Below the pieces are notes generated by a model. That model saw only the letters and a list, made by a program, of their open reading frames with translations, searched no databases and was not told where the DNA came from. The translations under genes were made by a program, and so were the position numbers. 64,000 bases of DNA, from positions 5,611,742-5,675,741 of the forward strand of contig OZ025877.1 of NCBI GenBank assembly GCA_964019415.1, read 5' to 3'. Positions 1-13,700 of this stretch are shown one piece after another; positions within the stretch are counted from its first letter, which is position 1, and each line of letters begins with the position of its first letter. Source of the DNA: Ianthella basta (Eukaryota > Porifera > Demospongiae > Verongiida > Ianthellidae).

Positions 1-189
1 ATGACTTTGAAGTATGGGAGATTTTTAGACTTTTAAATGAGACGGAATTTTTAATTAAGTTTTCATTCTACAAGCAGCCTGTAAAATGCTAATATAAATG
101 CACATAGGAGAACACTTAATGTATGGCGCATTTATATTGATGCATAGTGGTATGTTGCATATTAATGCAACTGGGCTTGTTGAGATGTA

Positions 190-516
190 AAACTTGGTGG
201 ACACGTCCAAGTCATCCACCTTTCTATGTTATTAGCATGATTTCTTAATTAGTCTCAAAATGGCCATATGCGAGGTGTATGATTTATTCAACCAGCCAGG
301 CCCGCTCAGTCATGACACTTGGTGGACCTAGCCAGATAAATCCAACTGTTCATGTAATTAGCAGGATTTCTTAATTAGTCACAAAATGGCCGAGTAAAGT
401 GAGGTTCATTGCATATCCCACCAACGTGGCCCCGCTAAGTCATGATACTAAGTGGACATAGTTAGATGGCCTATTTGCTCATGTCATTAGCAGGATTGCT
501 TAATTAGTCACAAACT
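190..516. repeat. ~128-bp tandem repeat, about 2.5 copies
   Basis: The phrase 'attagcaggatttcttaatt' and close variants recur near 229, 357 and 485, a constant spacing of about 128 bases. The text between them (tcatgacac/tactt/aagtggac, ccagccaggcccgctcag / ccaacgtggccccgctaag) also matches. Copies differ by scattered substitutions, so the array is not freshly made. No coding signal is seen in it or in the 190 bases before it. Confidence 0.7.
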
Positions 517-639
517 GGAGGCGCTGTTTAGAACTATCACATTTTGACAACAATTTGTAGGCATTTGCTGCTGTGCTGGAGCAGAGCAGTACCCACATGT
601 ACACTTGCTCACAACTATCCAGCTACTGTACCACCAATA

Positions 640-1165
640 GATAAATACAACCACCATCACCACCACCACAGTGGAAGTTGCAATGAGTAGTATATTATAT
701 GCTACAGCTGCAAGAAAACAGACCATCACATCAGGCGCTGCTACCACCTACTACTACCACCACCACACAGTGCATGTTACAATATTACGACCACCACATG
801 CATTACTAGATGAAAATGACCGCCACCACCACCACACAGTGCAAGTTACAATATCGCAGCCACCACCACCTGTGCCAGTAGAGTATCTGTGCCAGTTGGT
901 CATAGAAAAAGACCACCAGCGCAAGTTACAGTAGCCACCACAACCTGTGCCAGTAGAGTATCTGCACTAGTTGGTCATAGGAAAAGACCACCAGTGCAAG
1001 TTACAGTGGCCCCGGGCCAGCACATGCACGCACCATTCGCACCACCACATGTGCCAGAAAGTAAATGTGCTCAATGGCTGAAGAAAAAGACCACCAGCGC
1101 AAGTTACAGCAGTCAGAACCTGCACCGCTGCCATTGGAGTGCATGCTGCAGCAAGCAAATGTAAC
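640..1165. repeat. Degenerate tandem array of CAC/CCA-rich and 'gcaagttacag' units
   Basis: Units end in 'aaaaagaccaccag' followed by 'gcaagttacag' at about 905, 980 and 1083. They are preceded by related 'cagtgcaagttacaata' units with runs of CAC/CCA triplets. Unit length varies from about 75 to 103 bases. The open frames through it on both strands are repeat translations rich in His or Val and resemble no gene. Confidence 0.65.
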
Positions 1166-1169
1166 TTGC

Positions 1170-1905
1170 TTAAGGGCATGCCATTGAATTTCTTCCCATG
1201 CACTCTCAATTCACACCTTGAGTTAGGGTGTTCAAACGTTTCGGAGTGTTTAATGCCCTATGGCTAAGGAGGAGGTGGCAAATGGGTTTTAAGAACACTT
1301 GTTCACCGACCCTTCCCATGTCCAGCAACATTTTGTCACCAAACTTTCTGAAAGTCTGCTCACTATACCTTAGAGCATCACCAAGGGAGAGGCGTTCGAA
1401 ATGAGCTGCTCTTGCTGTGTACAGTATGGGAAAGTGTCAGCACAATTTGTGTCCCTATTTACTCTGGCATCTGCTGCTTGATTTTGGCCAAAGCTTTCAG
1501 CCATTTTAGTGCCTTGTGACAAAGGGTGTCATGTTTGTAAACAGTTCAATTCTGAGCATTGCGAAGATGGTTCATTGCTAACTTGAGCAGACTTGTTGTC
1601 CCAATTTTTCTTGTGCGACTGTGAACGATCTGCCACCAAATGTTTCCATCACTACGACACCATGCTTTAGAGTGCATTGAAGGTTCTACATTATTGGATA
1701 ACCTATGGCCAAGACAGGAACGGCGAAGGAGTTTTGGGCGAATTTTGTCCGCCAACCTCCTGCTTACAGGAACGGCTTGCCATCAAACGTTCGCAGGGAC
1801 ACCACGCCATGCCATGGAGCGTCGCAATGGTAAGATTAAGGATTGAGGGAATGGTCATACGGGACCAAAGGGCTTGCCGAAGGCAATATTGCAGCTAATA
1901 TATAT
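1170..1905. other. No recognisable feature
   Basis: Short open frames on both strands lack splice context and resemble no family I know. I see no repeat ends here. It is presumably intron or intergenic sequence upstream of the first visible Munc13-family exon. Confidence 0.4.
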
Positions 1906-1910
1906 GTATA

Positions 1911-2297
1911 CTAGCAGGGCGCCCGCCTTTGGCGGGGTTCTGCTACAGCAAGTCGCACAACAGCGAGTCGAAGAATCTGCGCTGTTAGCAATGGAGGGTA
2001 GCTGCTATAACGATGACTGAGGATGGCAGGACGTTGGATGGCAGCGAATCGAACCGCCTGATAACTGGAAATCAAGGAGCAATAATTAATAAAATGGCTG
2101 TCAGCCGTGAACGAAAAAACGGAAATGGAAGGATATCTCTTCAAGAACTGCAAGACGGGCTATTTCAACCCATGGAGGACACTTCTGGAGCCCCACTTCA
2201 TAATCCCTGAGAGTTTGGTGGTGTCTTGTGCAGTAGTTTTTGCCCGAATCGTGAATGAACAGACAAACAAGGAAACGAACTGAATTATATATATAGA
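1911..2297 (-). mobile_element. Non-autonomous Helitron, minus strand
   Basis: Read on the minus strand it starts TCTATATATATAATTCAG and ends CTGCTAG. It sits between A (5') and T (3'), the Helitron A|T target rule. A hairpin (CCCGCC-AAA-GGCGGG, plus 1922-1936) lies about 10 bases before the CTAG end, as the family requires. At 387 bp with no Rep/helicase it can only be a passenger. Confidence 0.8.
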
Positions 2298-2412
2298 TTG
2301 CAACTTGCATTGTATATATGCCTCTACTTACTAAAGTAACTACAATCTCATTTGAGCTTGCTTGTAAAATGAGAATTGGATATAGGAGAGTACCAATTTT
2401 TTCCTTCTGCAG

Positions 2413-4762
2413 GATTGCCGTGAATCCATTAGCCTCCCACTGTTGGCCCTGTTGTACAGGCTGAATGAACTTGACCTTTTGTGGAAGCCATGTGTATCAC
2501 CTGTGTAAGTAATCTTTACATATTTGCACATGTTCAACTTCAGCAACCAGCACATCTTTATCTGTGTTTGCTCTTTTGCCTGTCTTTATGTTTATGTTGT
2601 ATTTTATGTTCAGAATGCAAACGTGGAGAAAACCCTTTACGGACTTAGCAATTGTGTGGATGGAAGTGTTAATCAGGCAGATTCATGAATGGACACTGGA
2701 GGCCATTAATGCTGACCAGGTATTTGTCAGAATGTAACTTGCAGCACATGGTTGTGTGTTAGAATGGCCAGAATTGAGAGAGTGGCATAGTGGGAAGAGA
2801 GGGGAGAGGGAGCTAGGAGACAGAAGGGGGGAGCAAATTTAGAAGGAGAGTGCATAGGAGTAAATTCACTGCTATACAGCCAGTATTTGATTAGTAATCA
2901 AACAGTTAAGGCTATATTTCCAACACCTATTTTGACTTTGATTCCAAGGTATTTCACTGCTCCCTGATGTTTTAGGCTCTCTATCTAGTATCCACTACCT
3001 AAACTGAGAGCCACACCCCTTAGTGTTTCAGAGTTTTCAAACTACCCTCCAATCATAGAGGTTGACTACTGTGTTATTGGAGTGCATTAATTAGTGCTCT
3101 ATGTAGGATGGACAGAAAGTATCACCACCCCAACAGAAATGTACAGGAGACAAATTCACTAAAAGCTTGCCAAGTACCCCCAAAGCATGCTATAGATATA
3201 GGGAATTGGCATGCAAGTACATTGGGTCACTCGCTGTCATGACCCTACCTGTAATGTCTGTGAGACAATTGAAAAAGTTGGTATTCTATTCTGCAGGGCA
3301 TTCCAAGTTCCCTGGCAGTAATATTTCACATGGGTACAGTATATGTGAACTTGCACTGTACATATAAAGTATTGTAGTGTACAAAAATTCTCGTTTGAAA
3401 TACTTGACAAGCTGCAGTTGTGAGACAGTATGTACTGTTACATTGTAATGTTTTGACAGAAGAATTGAGTATAGGGAATTTATTTTGTCAACTAATTTAT
3501 GTGGCACCCTCACAGAGGCAATGCCTTTTCAAAAGAAGCTTTCTAGCGTCGTTCAGTGCGGAGTACAGACATCTTCTGCCTTCACAAACTGCTTAGAAAT
3601 ACCTATGGGATAGCACCCAACAGATTGTTTAATACAGTAAGAACTTGAAATCGTCAAAAGATCACTGGCCTCAACAGGGATCCCCTCTCTCTCCTGGAGC
3701 CCATGGGCATTGCACATCTTGATGGAAGGAGGCCGAATGGGACCTTGGTGATGCCCTGGAAGAACTGTCGGGCACTAGTATGGGATGTCACTTGCCCCAA
3801 CACATTCGCCCCTTTCCATGTAGTCCTCGCTGCAAGGGAAGCAGTGTTGGTGGCCAGCCAAGCTGAAAAGGCAAAAACCCAGACGTACACCCTTCTCAAT
3901 TCCAATCACCATTTTGTTCCAGTCACCATCGAAACATCAGGGGTGTTTGGGCCAGAGGCATATCCTTAATCAAGAAGCTGGGTTGCAGGATCAGGGCTGA
4001 GATTGGGAAGCCATGCTCCCTGCAGTTTCTGATGCAGAGTATTGCGGTGGCTGTCCAGCAAGGCAATGTGGCTGCAGTGAGAGGTACCTCTCCCCCTGCA
4101 GACAACGTTTTTAACTTTTCACAATCATATTTAGTAGTGCAGTGTTCTAGACACTGCCCTATTTCAGTACTAGTAATTAGTAACTTTTTTTACTAGTAAT
4201 TTTATTTGTAACAACTTACTAGACTGTCAATTTAACCCTATAGCACTGAAGTTTAGAATTCACGCCATACCCCCAGTGCTGAAATTTTGAATGGCTGCGC
4301 ATATGAAGAATATTGCGCACTAGGTTTCACACCTTTCTGGCCAATCCTTCACTCAAATGACAACGTTAGATTAAGGTAGTCCTTGTATGCGGCTTGTGCA
4401 GCCGGGAGACAAAGTTGGCTGGCTGAGGGAAGTCTCCATTATTGGTACACATCTTGCAGAACAGTTGTCTGCGTTCTGGACTTGTGGCCAGAGAAAATGC
4501 ACTGGTTTTCAGGCCTCTTCAGTTATGACACCTAAATTTGTCATTTGGCATTAACGACAGTGCGTTTATGACACATAAATGTGTCATTTGGAGCTAAAAG
4601 GTTAATGTATTTGTTATTTGCCCTATGTAAAAAGTACTTGAAATTCTTTAAATCATTGTTTATGTATAAACCCGCACGTCTAAGGCCACTTCCCAGTTAG
4701 TGAGCTACATATCATTATGTCAAATTCTTTATCTAATATATAAAGCTGAAAAGCTGAAAGTG

Positions 4763-4797
<35 letters not shown>

Positions 4798-7700
4798 GTT
4801 CGTGATGCACGCATGCTTTTCTTGTGCCATTTGCCTCAGACTCGCTGTGGTTGCTGGGGGCACCGGGGGTCAGATTATAGCGGGGTTGACGTTGCCCATC
4901 TTGCGGTTTGCAGAGAGTTACCCTTCCATTACCGTTTTCTTTTTGTGGGTTATGACCATTTTCTAATTGATGTTTCTATTGACTTCCGGTTGTTGGCCGA
5001 CTTAATATGCTGTCGTCCCATGGTCTAATTTAAACATTTTCCTTACACCAGCTATTGTTTTATTTTTAGCCAGCGTAAGACTAGCTGTAGCAGTAACATG
5101 GTTACTGAGGGTATTGGGGATGGGTTTTAGGTTTTAGCTGGGTCAGCGTGCGACATCAGGCAGTGACACCAGCAGTGTCAGCCTTGGAATGGCCAGCGTT
5201 GGAAGCGTAGACAACAGGCGCCGTAGCTTGCCAAAGACGGGCTTCTCTGCTAGTATTTTTATAAAACTAGAGAACAATAATGCTGTTGTGCAAAATAGTA
5301 AACATGTAGGGATGGTACAGATAGTACAAAAACAATGAAAGGTTCTTACACAGTGGAGAATTAACCATGGTCCTTTATTTGCAAGTGTGTACAAAGTTAA
5401 AGTTAAAGTTAATAGTCTGCTGTACAAGGGGCTTTCCTTGTTTCTGTACTTGCTGTGCCATCCCTACATATTTGTTGTTTTGAAGAAACATTCATTGTTA
5501 TCTGTAGTAATAACAGCTATTTCTGACATGTATGTTTCATTTTAATATTTGCATGGATGTAAGAATCAAGCACAAAGTACATAGTAGCTACACCTCTGGG
5601 TAATCATGTCTTTGTTTTCTCCTTCTTGTTAGTGGTGTGTCCTGAAGGTGGAGCCAGCAGATGTGGAAGTGGCCTGTGAATGTGTACGAGTCCGATCAGC
5701 ATCCGCTGTTTCTCTTGTACCATCTGAGTATTCTGCTTTTGCAGATGTGTCACTGGCACTGTCACATGGTGGGTCATCTGTTTCATCATTCTCATCCTTT
5801 CCTGACCAACTGGATAACAGTCCTTGTGAAAGTTTGCATAGCCGGAATCTTCACGTTGCTGAGGCACCTCTGCAAGTCACTTCAGTTCTGGCTGCGGAGT
5901 CTGATTCTCTGTTGGACACTCATAGACGAAGGTTCCAACCACAACTACCAAACCAACATGAGAGTCACTATTATCCACTTGCAGGTGCACTGCTGGGAGC
6001 AGATTTGTATTCTACTAGTTCACCTTTCAAACCAGTAACAATCGAGAGGGTATCTTCAGAGCTTGCTGTACCAGGTTCAAGAAAGCCTTTGGGTCTTCTG
6101 GTATCTGGTGACCATTCACACAGCATTGCTGGCAATCACACTCCAGTTTCCATTAATCCTGGTTTCAAATCAGTATCACCTGTGCAAGTTTCTCAGAGCT
6201 CCACTCTATCTGATAGACATAATAGCTGCAGCCGAGTCAACACCCCTACACCATTGGTTGATGATGCAGCAATCTGTCCTGTTTCCCCTTCTGTCTTCGA
6301 CATCTTCACAATGCTTATCAGGGCTGCTCATTTCTTGTCCAGTGTGCAGAATTCAGTTGCCCCACAATCACCGGTTGCAAGCTGTGCCAATCCTAGAAAT
6401 GGTAAGTTGTAGTAGAACAGTATGCTACTGCAAATCTATGTAGATATTATTTTCAAGCTGAAATCAATATTGGTGCTCAGTCATGCATATGTCTGCTGCC
6501 ATTGCAGATGATCTTCCTCCAGATCTTTCTGTTTCCAGAGATGCCATGGATCATCTGAATCATCTTGCACTAGAAGTTACTCTCAACCTGAAGAGGAAAC
6601 TTCACAAGGTACACTGTAATGCCTGCATGTGAAGTAAATACAGATACAATAGCAGCTAGGGGAATAATCTAGTACTTAGATCCCTAGTGGCGCAAGTGGT
6701 AGCATAAAGGGTTTGTGTGGAATGATTTGTAGAAATGGAAGGTAGCTTCATTCAATTACAGGAATGTTTTAGATATCTGTTTTCTCTGTTCAACATTAAC
6801 TTAGGGTTACTCATATTAACTTAGGTTTTTGCAATTAATAGTAATGGTTAACCCATAAGCACTGCCTACAAATTTACTCAATTCCTACAAGTTATCTGTT
6901 TGGAAAGGGATAGATGGGTTACCTAGAGACAGCGAAATGATGTCACTCCTACTGTATCTCTTCTTCATTGGGGGTTGACTGCTCTGCCTGGGACTGAGTA
7001 AGCCAGGCACTGCTGCTAGTCTTTTCAACCAGTGTCCAATTGCACTTTGTACCAACTGGGTTGAGGATGTGAATGATTGGCCAATTTTCTTCAAGTTCTT
7101 TTTTGGTATTACATCTACAGCTTACAACATACTCTATCAGATGTTATGCTTGTGACATATATTTTGGAATGCATCCAATAACATGGCTACTCCTGTCTTA
7201 ATACATTGGCATGCTTTAGCAAAACTAGCCAAAGGCTGCAGTGATGAGCAATGTAAGGCTATTGACAGGCTTCTTTCAGCATATTGAAGACTCCAGTGAG
7301 TATGTATCTAAAGCTAGTCTGGAATGCATGTACAGCAGAACCTGTCTGAGACAACCGCCTGTGGGCCAGTTCAAAGTGACCTTTATAGAGAGGTGGCTGC
7401 TCTAAAGAGGTAGATTATGTAATAGTTAAATGGCGACCAAGATGTGTCTGCGCAATTTAGAGCACGAAGCTCGGGGGCACGAAGCGCCCGAGTGCTGAGT
7501 GCATGGTCTAAATTGCGTAGAGACACTGATTGGTCGCCTTTTAATTGATGTAGATCCAAATCTGTTTGCTAACCCAATCATTTTGTTTTCCTCTTGCTTC
7601 TTAACGGCGTATGCATGAATGACGTCATATTACGATGATAAATGCCCCCGCGGAGTTCCTGCAGATGTACATTAGCTGCTACTGGATTTATAAACCCCTG

Positions 7701-10700
7701 CGCTCTGCCTGCAATGTACTTTATGGGATTTATAAACCCCCGCGCTCTGCGTGCAACGTACGATTATAGGATTTATAATCATGCGTGAAGCAGTTGGAAT
7801 GCTTCTCAGAGATTTAGAACCATCGTTTAGGCCCATTACCATGGCAACGGGATCTGTAATGTTTTAGTGCTATTTGGGGTAATGGAGGGTGGCTGTTTTA
7901 GAGAGGTGACTGGCTAACTCAGTGACCATATTAGACAGGTTACACTATATGAGAATAGTGGTAAAGCCAGCTCTTACCCACTTGACCCTGCATATTCTTC
8001 CACTGAATTTTTTGTGCTCATAGCACATGATGCAAGACACCTATGGACCCAAGTCATGTATGAGCACTTGTGAGGATATGAAGGACTACGATCTGAGCAC
8101 CAATGTCAATCCAAAAGTACATCGGTGTGAATACGATGTCTCATCCGTGTATTAGAATACCCCAGTGCCGCCGTTTTGTAGTGTTTGCATATGCTTGTAC
8201 ATTAGCTGCTACTGTAATGCAGCAGCTGGATCATCTAGACTAGCATAACTGTGCTATATATTTTTTGCACCATCTTCTTATAATTTAAGGAAAGTATCTC
8301 CCATTTCACAAGGCCACGTCAAACCGGTTTAGCATGTTCACATGTACACTTAAACCAGTTCTTAACCAGTTCATTTTGAGAATGCTCAACCGGTTTTGCT
8401 AAACCATTTTAGAGGTGCGATAAAATGGCTACCAGAGGAAAAATTGTGGACAGATTTGGAGTGAACGTGAGATGCAAACATTGGTCTGGTGAGGACTGGC
8501 TTCTGTTCTTGATCCAAAGCAGCTGATGTTGCTTCGTACTTTGTAAGTTTCAATCAGCAATGATCGCGGCCATGATTTCGTGCAATTTCTTGTTGGTCTT
8601 AAAAGCCTTAAATTGTCTTCACATCACTTCTGTCCTTCTTATCCTTCCTCTAGATGGTTTTCTTCTCTGTCTACTGCAATAACTCACCACAAAAACAAGC
8701 GAACATTCAGTTGCCCTCATCTTAACCTCACACCTAATGAACTGAACAAACACTGGACAATGTGTCATTGCCCTTGAACCCACTGTATGCCTATATGAAT
8801 GTGATCTACTTAAACGGGTTTTTAAACACTTTCAAAAACAGTTTAAAATTGGTCATTTGAAAGGTGGGTATAAGTCAGCTCGAAGTATTAGTGAATTAAG
8901 CTTACTAGCAGAGACGTGTGCACTTCTCTGCTAGAAATCCTGCTTTACATCTCCCCAGGAGAAGTTGTGTAAAGGCGTGTCCACGCTTGTTCATGAATAT
9001 GCATTCAATCCGCTTCAATGCACATTCAAGCGTTCACACATAATGCGCTTTCAGGGCCGATGCCCATTTGATTCACATCCAGCCAAACCACCTAGGGAGG
9101 TGGTTTTGATCCGTATCGGCTCTTCGAACTGGTTTTGCAAGTAAGCACGTGACCGAAAACATGAGCACATGACTCACTTCGAGAAGCCAAACTTGACCGT
9201 GTTCGAACAAAAAGCACTGATCAAAAGAAGAGCGAATGAATGTCGTCTTTGGTAATTCAACTGTTAGTAAGGCAGTGGCTAGAGCTGGCTAAGTGCGAAC
9301 GAGATGAAATCAGTGACTAGTGTGTGTGGGCAAGTGAAGGAACAGGGGTGATGTGAAACTGTACAGTTTGAGCGAATTTTGCGAGAACAGGAATACTTTG
9401 AGGTGTGCACACTTGCCAACAAGATAGAACGAACATACAACAGCTTGCTGACTTCGACTGGTAACGTGGCCGTGCTTTGATGTCGTCAAATCCACGGAGT
9501 TTGAAAACCAGTGTGGACAAAATGGAAGCCTTAACAACCAAATTAACTGCAAATTCTGTAATCTAGTTTGTGTTTCTCCATAAGCAAAGATGGTGTTACA
9601 CAGTTACACATGATAAAACGTTGGAGAACCTTCATTTGCAAGACATCCCTGAAAAACGCCGATGACACCCACCAGATAACGCTTAAAAGGTAGGACCACA
9701 GTTGATGTGAATTGATCGGTTTTGGAGATTAGTACAAACACAGAATTGGCCTAGCTATAATAAGATGTAGCCATACTCTTTTGATATGCAAAAAGTATAC
9801 AAACTGGTGTATTAAATAGTTTCCCTTAAACCTATACAGGATTAGGATGCAGAAACATGCAGATATAGTGGAGTACAGGAAAATGTTGATTCTTAATGGA
9901 TAAACAGGGTGATTAAGTTGAAACGGTTGTATACAGCTAGTACATGAAATTATTATCTTTATCCTTAGACCGCAGTCACACTACATACATCAACAAGTAT
10001 TTCGAGTTAAAAAACTCGTGGGGCTGCTGGCCCAACTCGAAATACTTGCTCCCTTTGGTCGCTGCTCTGTCACTCATGATAGGTAAACATGACATTGTGT
10101 CATACACCTCAGTGACCACAGCACACACACACACACACACCACTGTAACCAGATGTACATGACACACCTGTCCTGTCCTGTCCTGTCCTGTCGTCTTGCT
10201 GCCTATAAAGGTCACGCTACCCCCACAACGTGGACGAAGAGTTGATGATCTGGCTACTAGTTAGTGCTTCTGCACTTGTGGGTTTTTAGTCCACCCTTGC
10301 TTTTGAGCCATCGTTGGCACACTGTACACTGTACATCGCACTTCTGTTTCTGAATAGGCTTGGCTTGCTCGGCAAGGCACTTATGCCTCTACATATCAGA
10401 TTCCCTCCAGAAGCATTTGTTGCATGTGAGGCATCTGATCTGAGACTGCTGAGATGGCTCAGCATGCTCCTGTTGGCTTTGATCGTTCCGCAGTCCATGA
10501 TACAAAATACACAGTTCTGTGATGGCAAAAGCTAAGTTCGTAGTTTGCTACAACGCAGTACGTGTGGGCCAGGTTCTAAACAGCATTTAGAAGGGCAACT
10601 GCCGGAGCCGAATGAACGTCGCTGCTTTTGCAATCCCATTGTTCCGAACTGGAGTAAGGCGAAGTGCAGACGAAAGGGGCTGACCGAATGCGCAGCACAA

Positions 10701-13700
10701 ACCCCTAAACGCTGCTAAGAATTTGGAACGCCCTAAGAATACAGAAGAATACAAAATCAGATACTCGGGATTAGCTCCATTACATATAAGATGTCAGATG
10801 GTACCGCTTCTGTGTTTCTTTGTTCTTTTCTCGACTGGCAGCTGCTGCTTGTTTTCGTTTCTTCTGTGGTGGCTGGTAGGCTGGGTGTACTACCACTGCC
10901 TTCCATACCCATGATTTTGTCTTGATCATCACCAATTCATCTGCCGTGAGTTGGCCCTTGGCAGTGGCTTCCCTTCTCAGTTTGGTAACAGGTTCTATGT
11001 ATTCCTTTCCCTTCTCAGTTTGGTAACAGGTATTTGGTATCATACCGTGTGGACTCGTCCACATAACTCACAAGCGCCTTGTGAAATGTCTCCATAACTC
11101 TGGATCTCCGAAACTGGCAATGGGTTTGTCCGTGTTGCTAAAACGTTGCCCTTATATACCAATGTTCCCACTTTTTTTGATACGCATGATTTTGGTGGGG
11201 TAATGTTATCTTTGTGCCGGCACAAAAGACCTTTGCAAACATTTGCCTATGTCGTTTGCGCTCGTGCGAAAGTTTAAACTCCAGTCAATTTTACAGCTGG
11301 CCATTTTGACCACATCATATTATGTAAACATTCACCCATTGATTACCGTGGTTAACCCTAAATTGTTGCCCTATAACCATGCGGGGGTAACGGTTAACGG
11401 CTAATCTGGTAATAATCACATAAATATACTGGTTAGCCAGTAACTTTAAAAGGTGTTCACCTTACGTTAATGGTTGCTGGTTACTTAAAACAATGCTCGC
11501 CTTAACCGATTACTAGTAAGGGAACAGAGGATGGTGTTATCAGCGTGCTACAAACAGTGTATAGTGCAACTTTACTTCGAACATAGGAAATTTTATGGGA
11601 ACATCACCAATGTCTTGGTAGCGGAAGGACTTAAAGTTTGATCCAAAGAAGACAATCTGGGTGATGATTAAGAAGTACAAGGTGCACCGAACCCTTTCTC
11701 ATCTCCATGGAAGCGGTGGATGTTTCAAACCAACGCCAGAAGTACTGGCCATCATTGAAGCACAAATACAAGCAGATGACCAGGCTACAGCCACTCAGCT
11801 GGTGAAGGTTGTTGATGCTAAAGGGTACAAAGTCTCCAAGTCAACAATCATTAGAGCACACAGGACTCTGGGGTGGACTTTTCATGGAAGTAGGTACTGC
11901 CAAATGATTAGGGAGCAAAACAAGGAAAAACGGGTTGTGTGGACACACGAGAACATAAACAACAACTTTGACAATGTTGTCTAGACAGATGAATCAATGA
12001 TACAACTTGAGAATCAGCAAATATTTTCCTACCACAAAGAAGGAGAAGCTCCAAGACCAAAGGTGCGAGCAAAACACCCATGCAAGGTTATGGTATGGGC
12101 GATTATCTTCAATAAGGAGCTACAAACATCTGCCTTTTGAACTGCTCGGTGAACAGCATGGTTTACCAGGAGGTACTGCGCACACTCCTTGTACCATTTC
12201 TCAGGTTACAATTACCTAATGGAAGATTGCAGCAACACAATACCCCATGCCATGTGTCAAAATCAACCCACAATTTTTTGAAGATCATGGCATTCTCCTG
12301 TTCAGCACCCCACCTGAAAGTCTTGACTGCAAACCAATTGAAAATATGTGGTATGACTTAAAACACTACATTCGCACAGCAGTGTAGCCCCACAACAAAG
12401 AAGAGCTTGTCCAGGGGATCATGACATTCTGGACAACAGTGACACCAGCAAAGTGTTGTCGCTACATAGGCCATTTTAAGAAAGCCATCCCTAAAGTTAT
12501 CGAAGTACATGGACAAGAAACAGATTATTAAACTTCAACATTGTGCATGCTAGTGGACTGGTACCCTTAGATGTTTATTATGTAAACATTGCGGTTTGCT
12601 AAGTCGTCATTTTCTCTTGTGTGTATAATCAAATGTGCAAGGTGCTTGCAGCAAGCCACAAATGCTGCAGAGGCAAGGTTAGTGAAGGGCAAACACTGGG
12701 TATTACGCCAACAAGCCTGCTACACCTGTGTTTCTGTTCCCCAGCCTGCTAAGACACCAGTACTGGTGTAGCAGGGCAGGTAAATTGAGAAGAATCCAGT
12801 GACTTTCCAACCTTTCTGTTTATTTGTATTTCTCACAGTCCTTCCCATCATCTTGTGTTGAGATGTTGTCCAGGTAGTGCATACGAGCCATGTCCGTGGT
12901 CTTCAGACAGTTGTGCTCTCGTTGGCAGTTTGAACTCACAAAACAGTGAACGCCTAGTTTGGCTGAAATACTGCTGCAATCTCAGCCATTTCCAGACGCT
13001 TCAACCAGGACTTTGTCAGTATGGGCCACTTTTTCTTTGTGACGAAAATTGATGGGTGAATGGGTCGGTTACTTAGTTACGCGCCAGCTCGATAGACCAA
13101 CATCAGACAATGGCTGAGTAGTTCACTCACACGGATGGCCATTTTCCCATTCACATATGAAACTGTTATCTCCTCATAACCATCACCTGATACCTACTAA
13201 GCGGTAACAGAAAGGGGACAGATATTCACGGATAAACGAGACGATTCACTGAATGCCACTAAATGACAAACGGAACTATCATTACCTTTTCCCTACACTG
13301 TACCATATTAGTTGACGTGTAAAACGGTATCGAAGAGTAAATGCAGTTGCATCAACAAAAGTTACGTACATAAAGCTTACACAAATGCCAAAATACATTC
13401 TGCCAAATGCCATAATATCAGCAATCTGCCAAAATTTTTAGCCATACGGTAAGCAGATGACACCGCTGTCTACTACTCTGACCTGGGCAACAAGAGCAAG
13501 AAGTACTCACAGAGGAACTACATCATCTGTATGTGGAAAATGTTACCGTCTACTGGTGTACATACGTATTACTTAGCCCTTGGATCCTTGTCATGAAGGT
13601 GTGAAAGTGGTTAGTTAGCCCATGAAATTGTTCCTGGCGTTGTTGCAAATGTTATTCTGCAAGTGTTGCAGTGGTTTCCTTTTCCTGTTCTCTGGAGTTG

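Noticed and set aside
508-747. Val-rich minus-strand ORF over the first repeat region
   Set aside because: Translation of CAC/CCA repeats; no family resemblance and no splice context.
4700-5028. Cys/Ser/Val-rich ORFs over the TCTG tract
   Set aside because: They are translations of the microsatellite inside a Helitron.
6680-6760. tRNA-like A box 'tggcgcaagtggtagc'
   Set aside because: No B box at the right distance and no cloverleaf; not called as tRNA or SINE.
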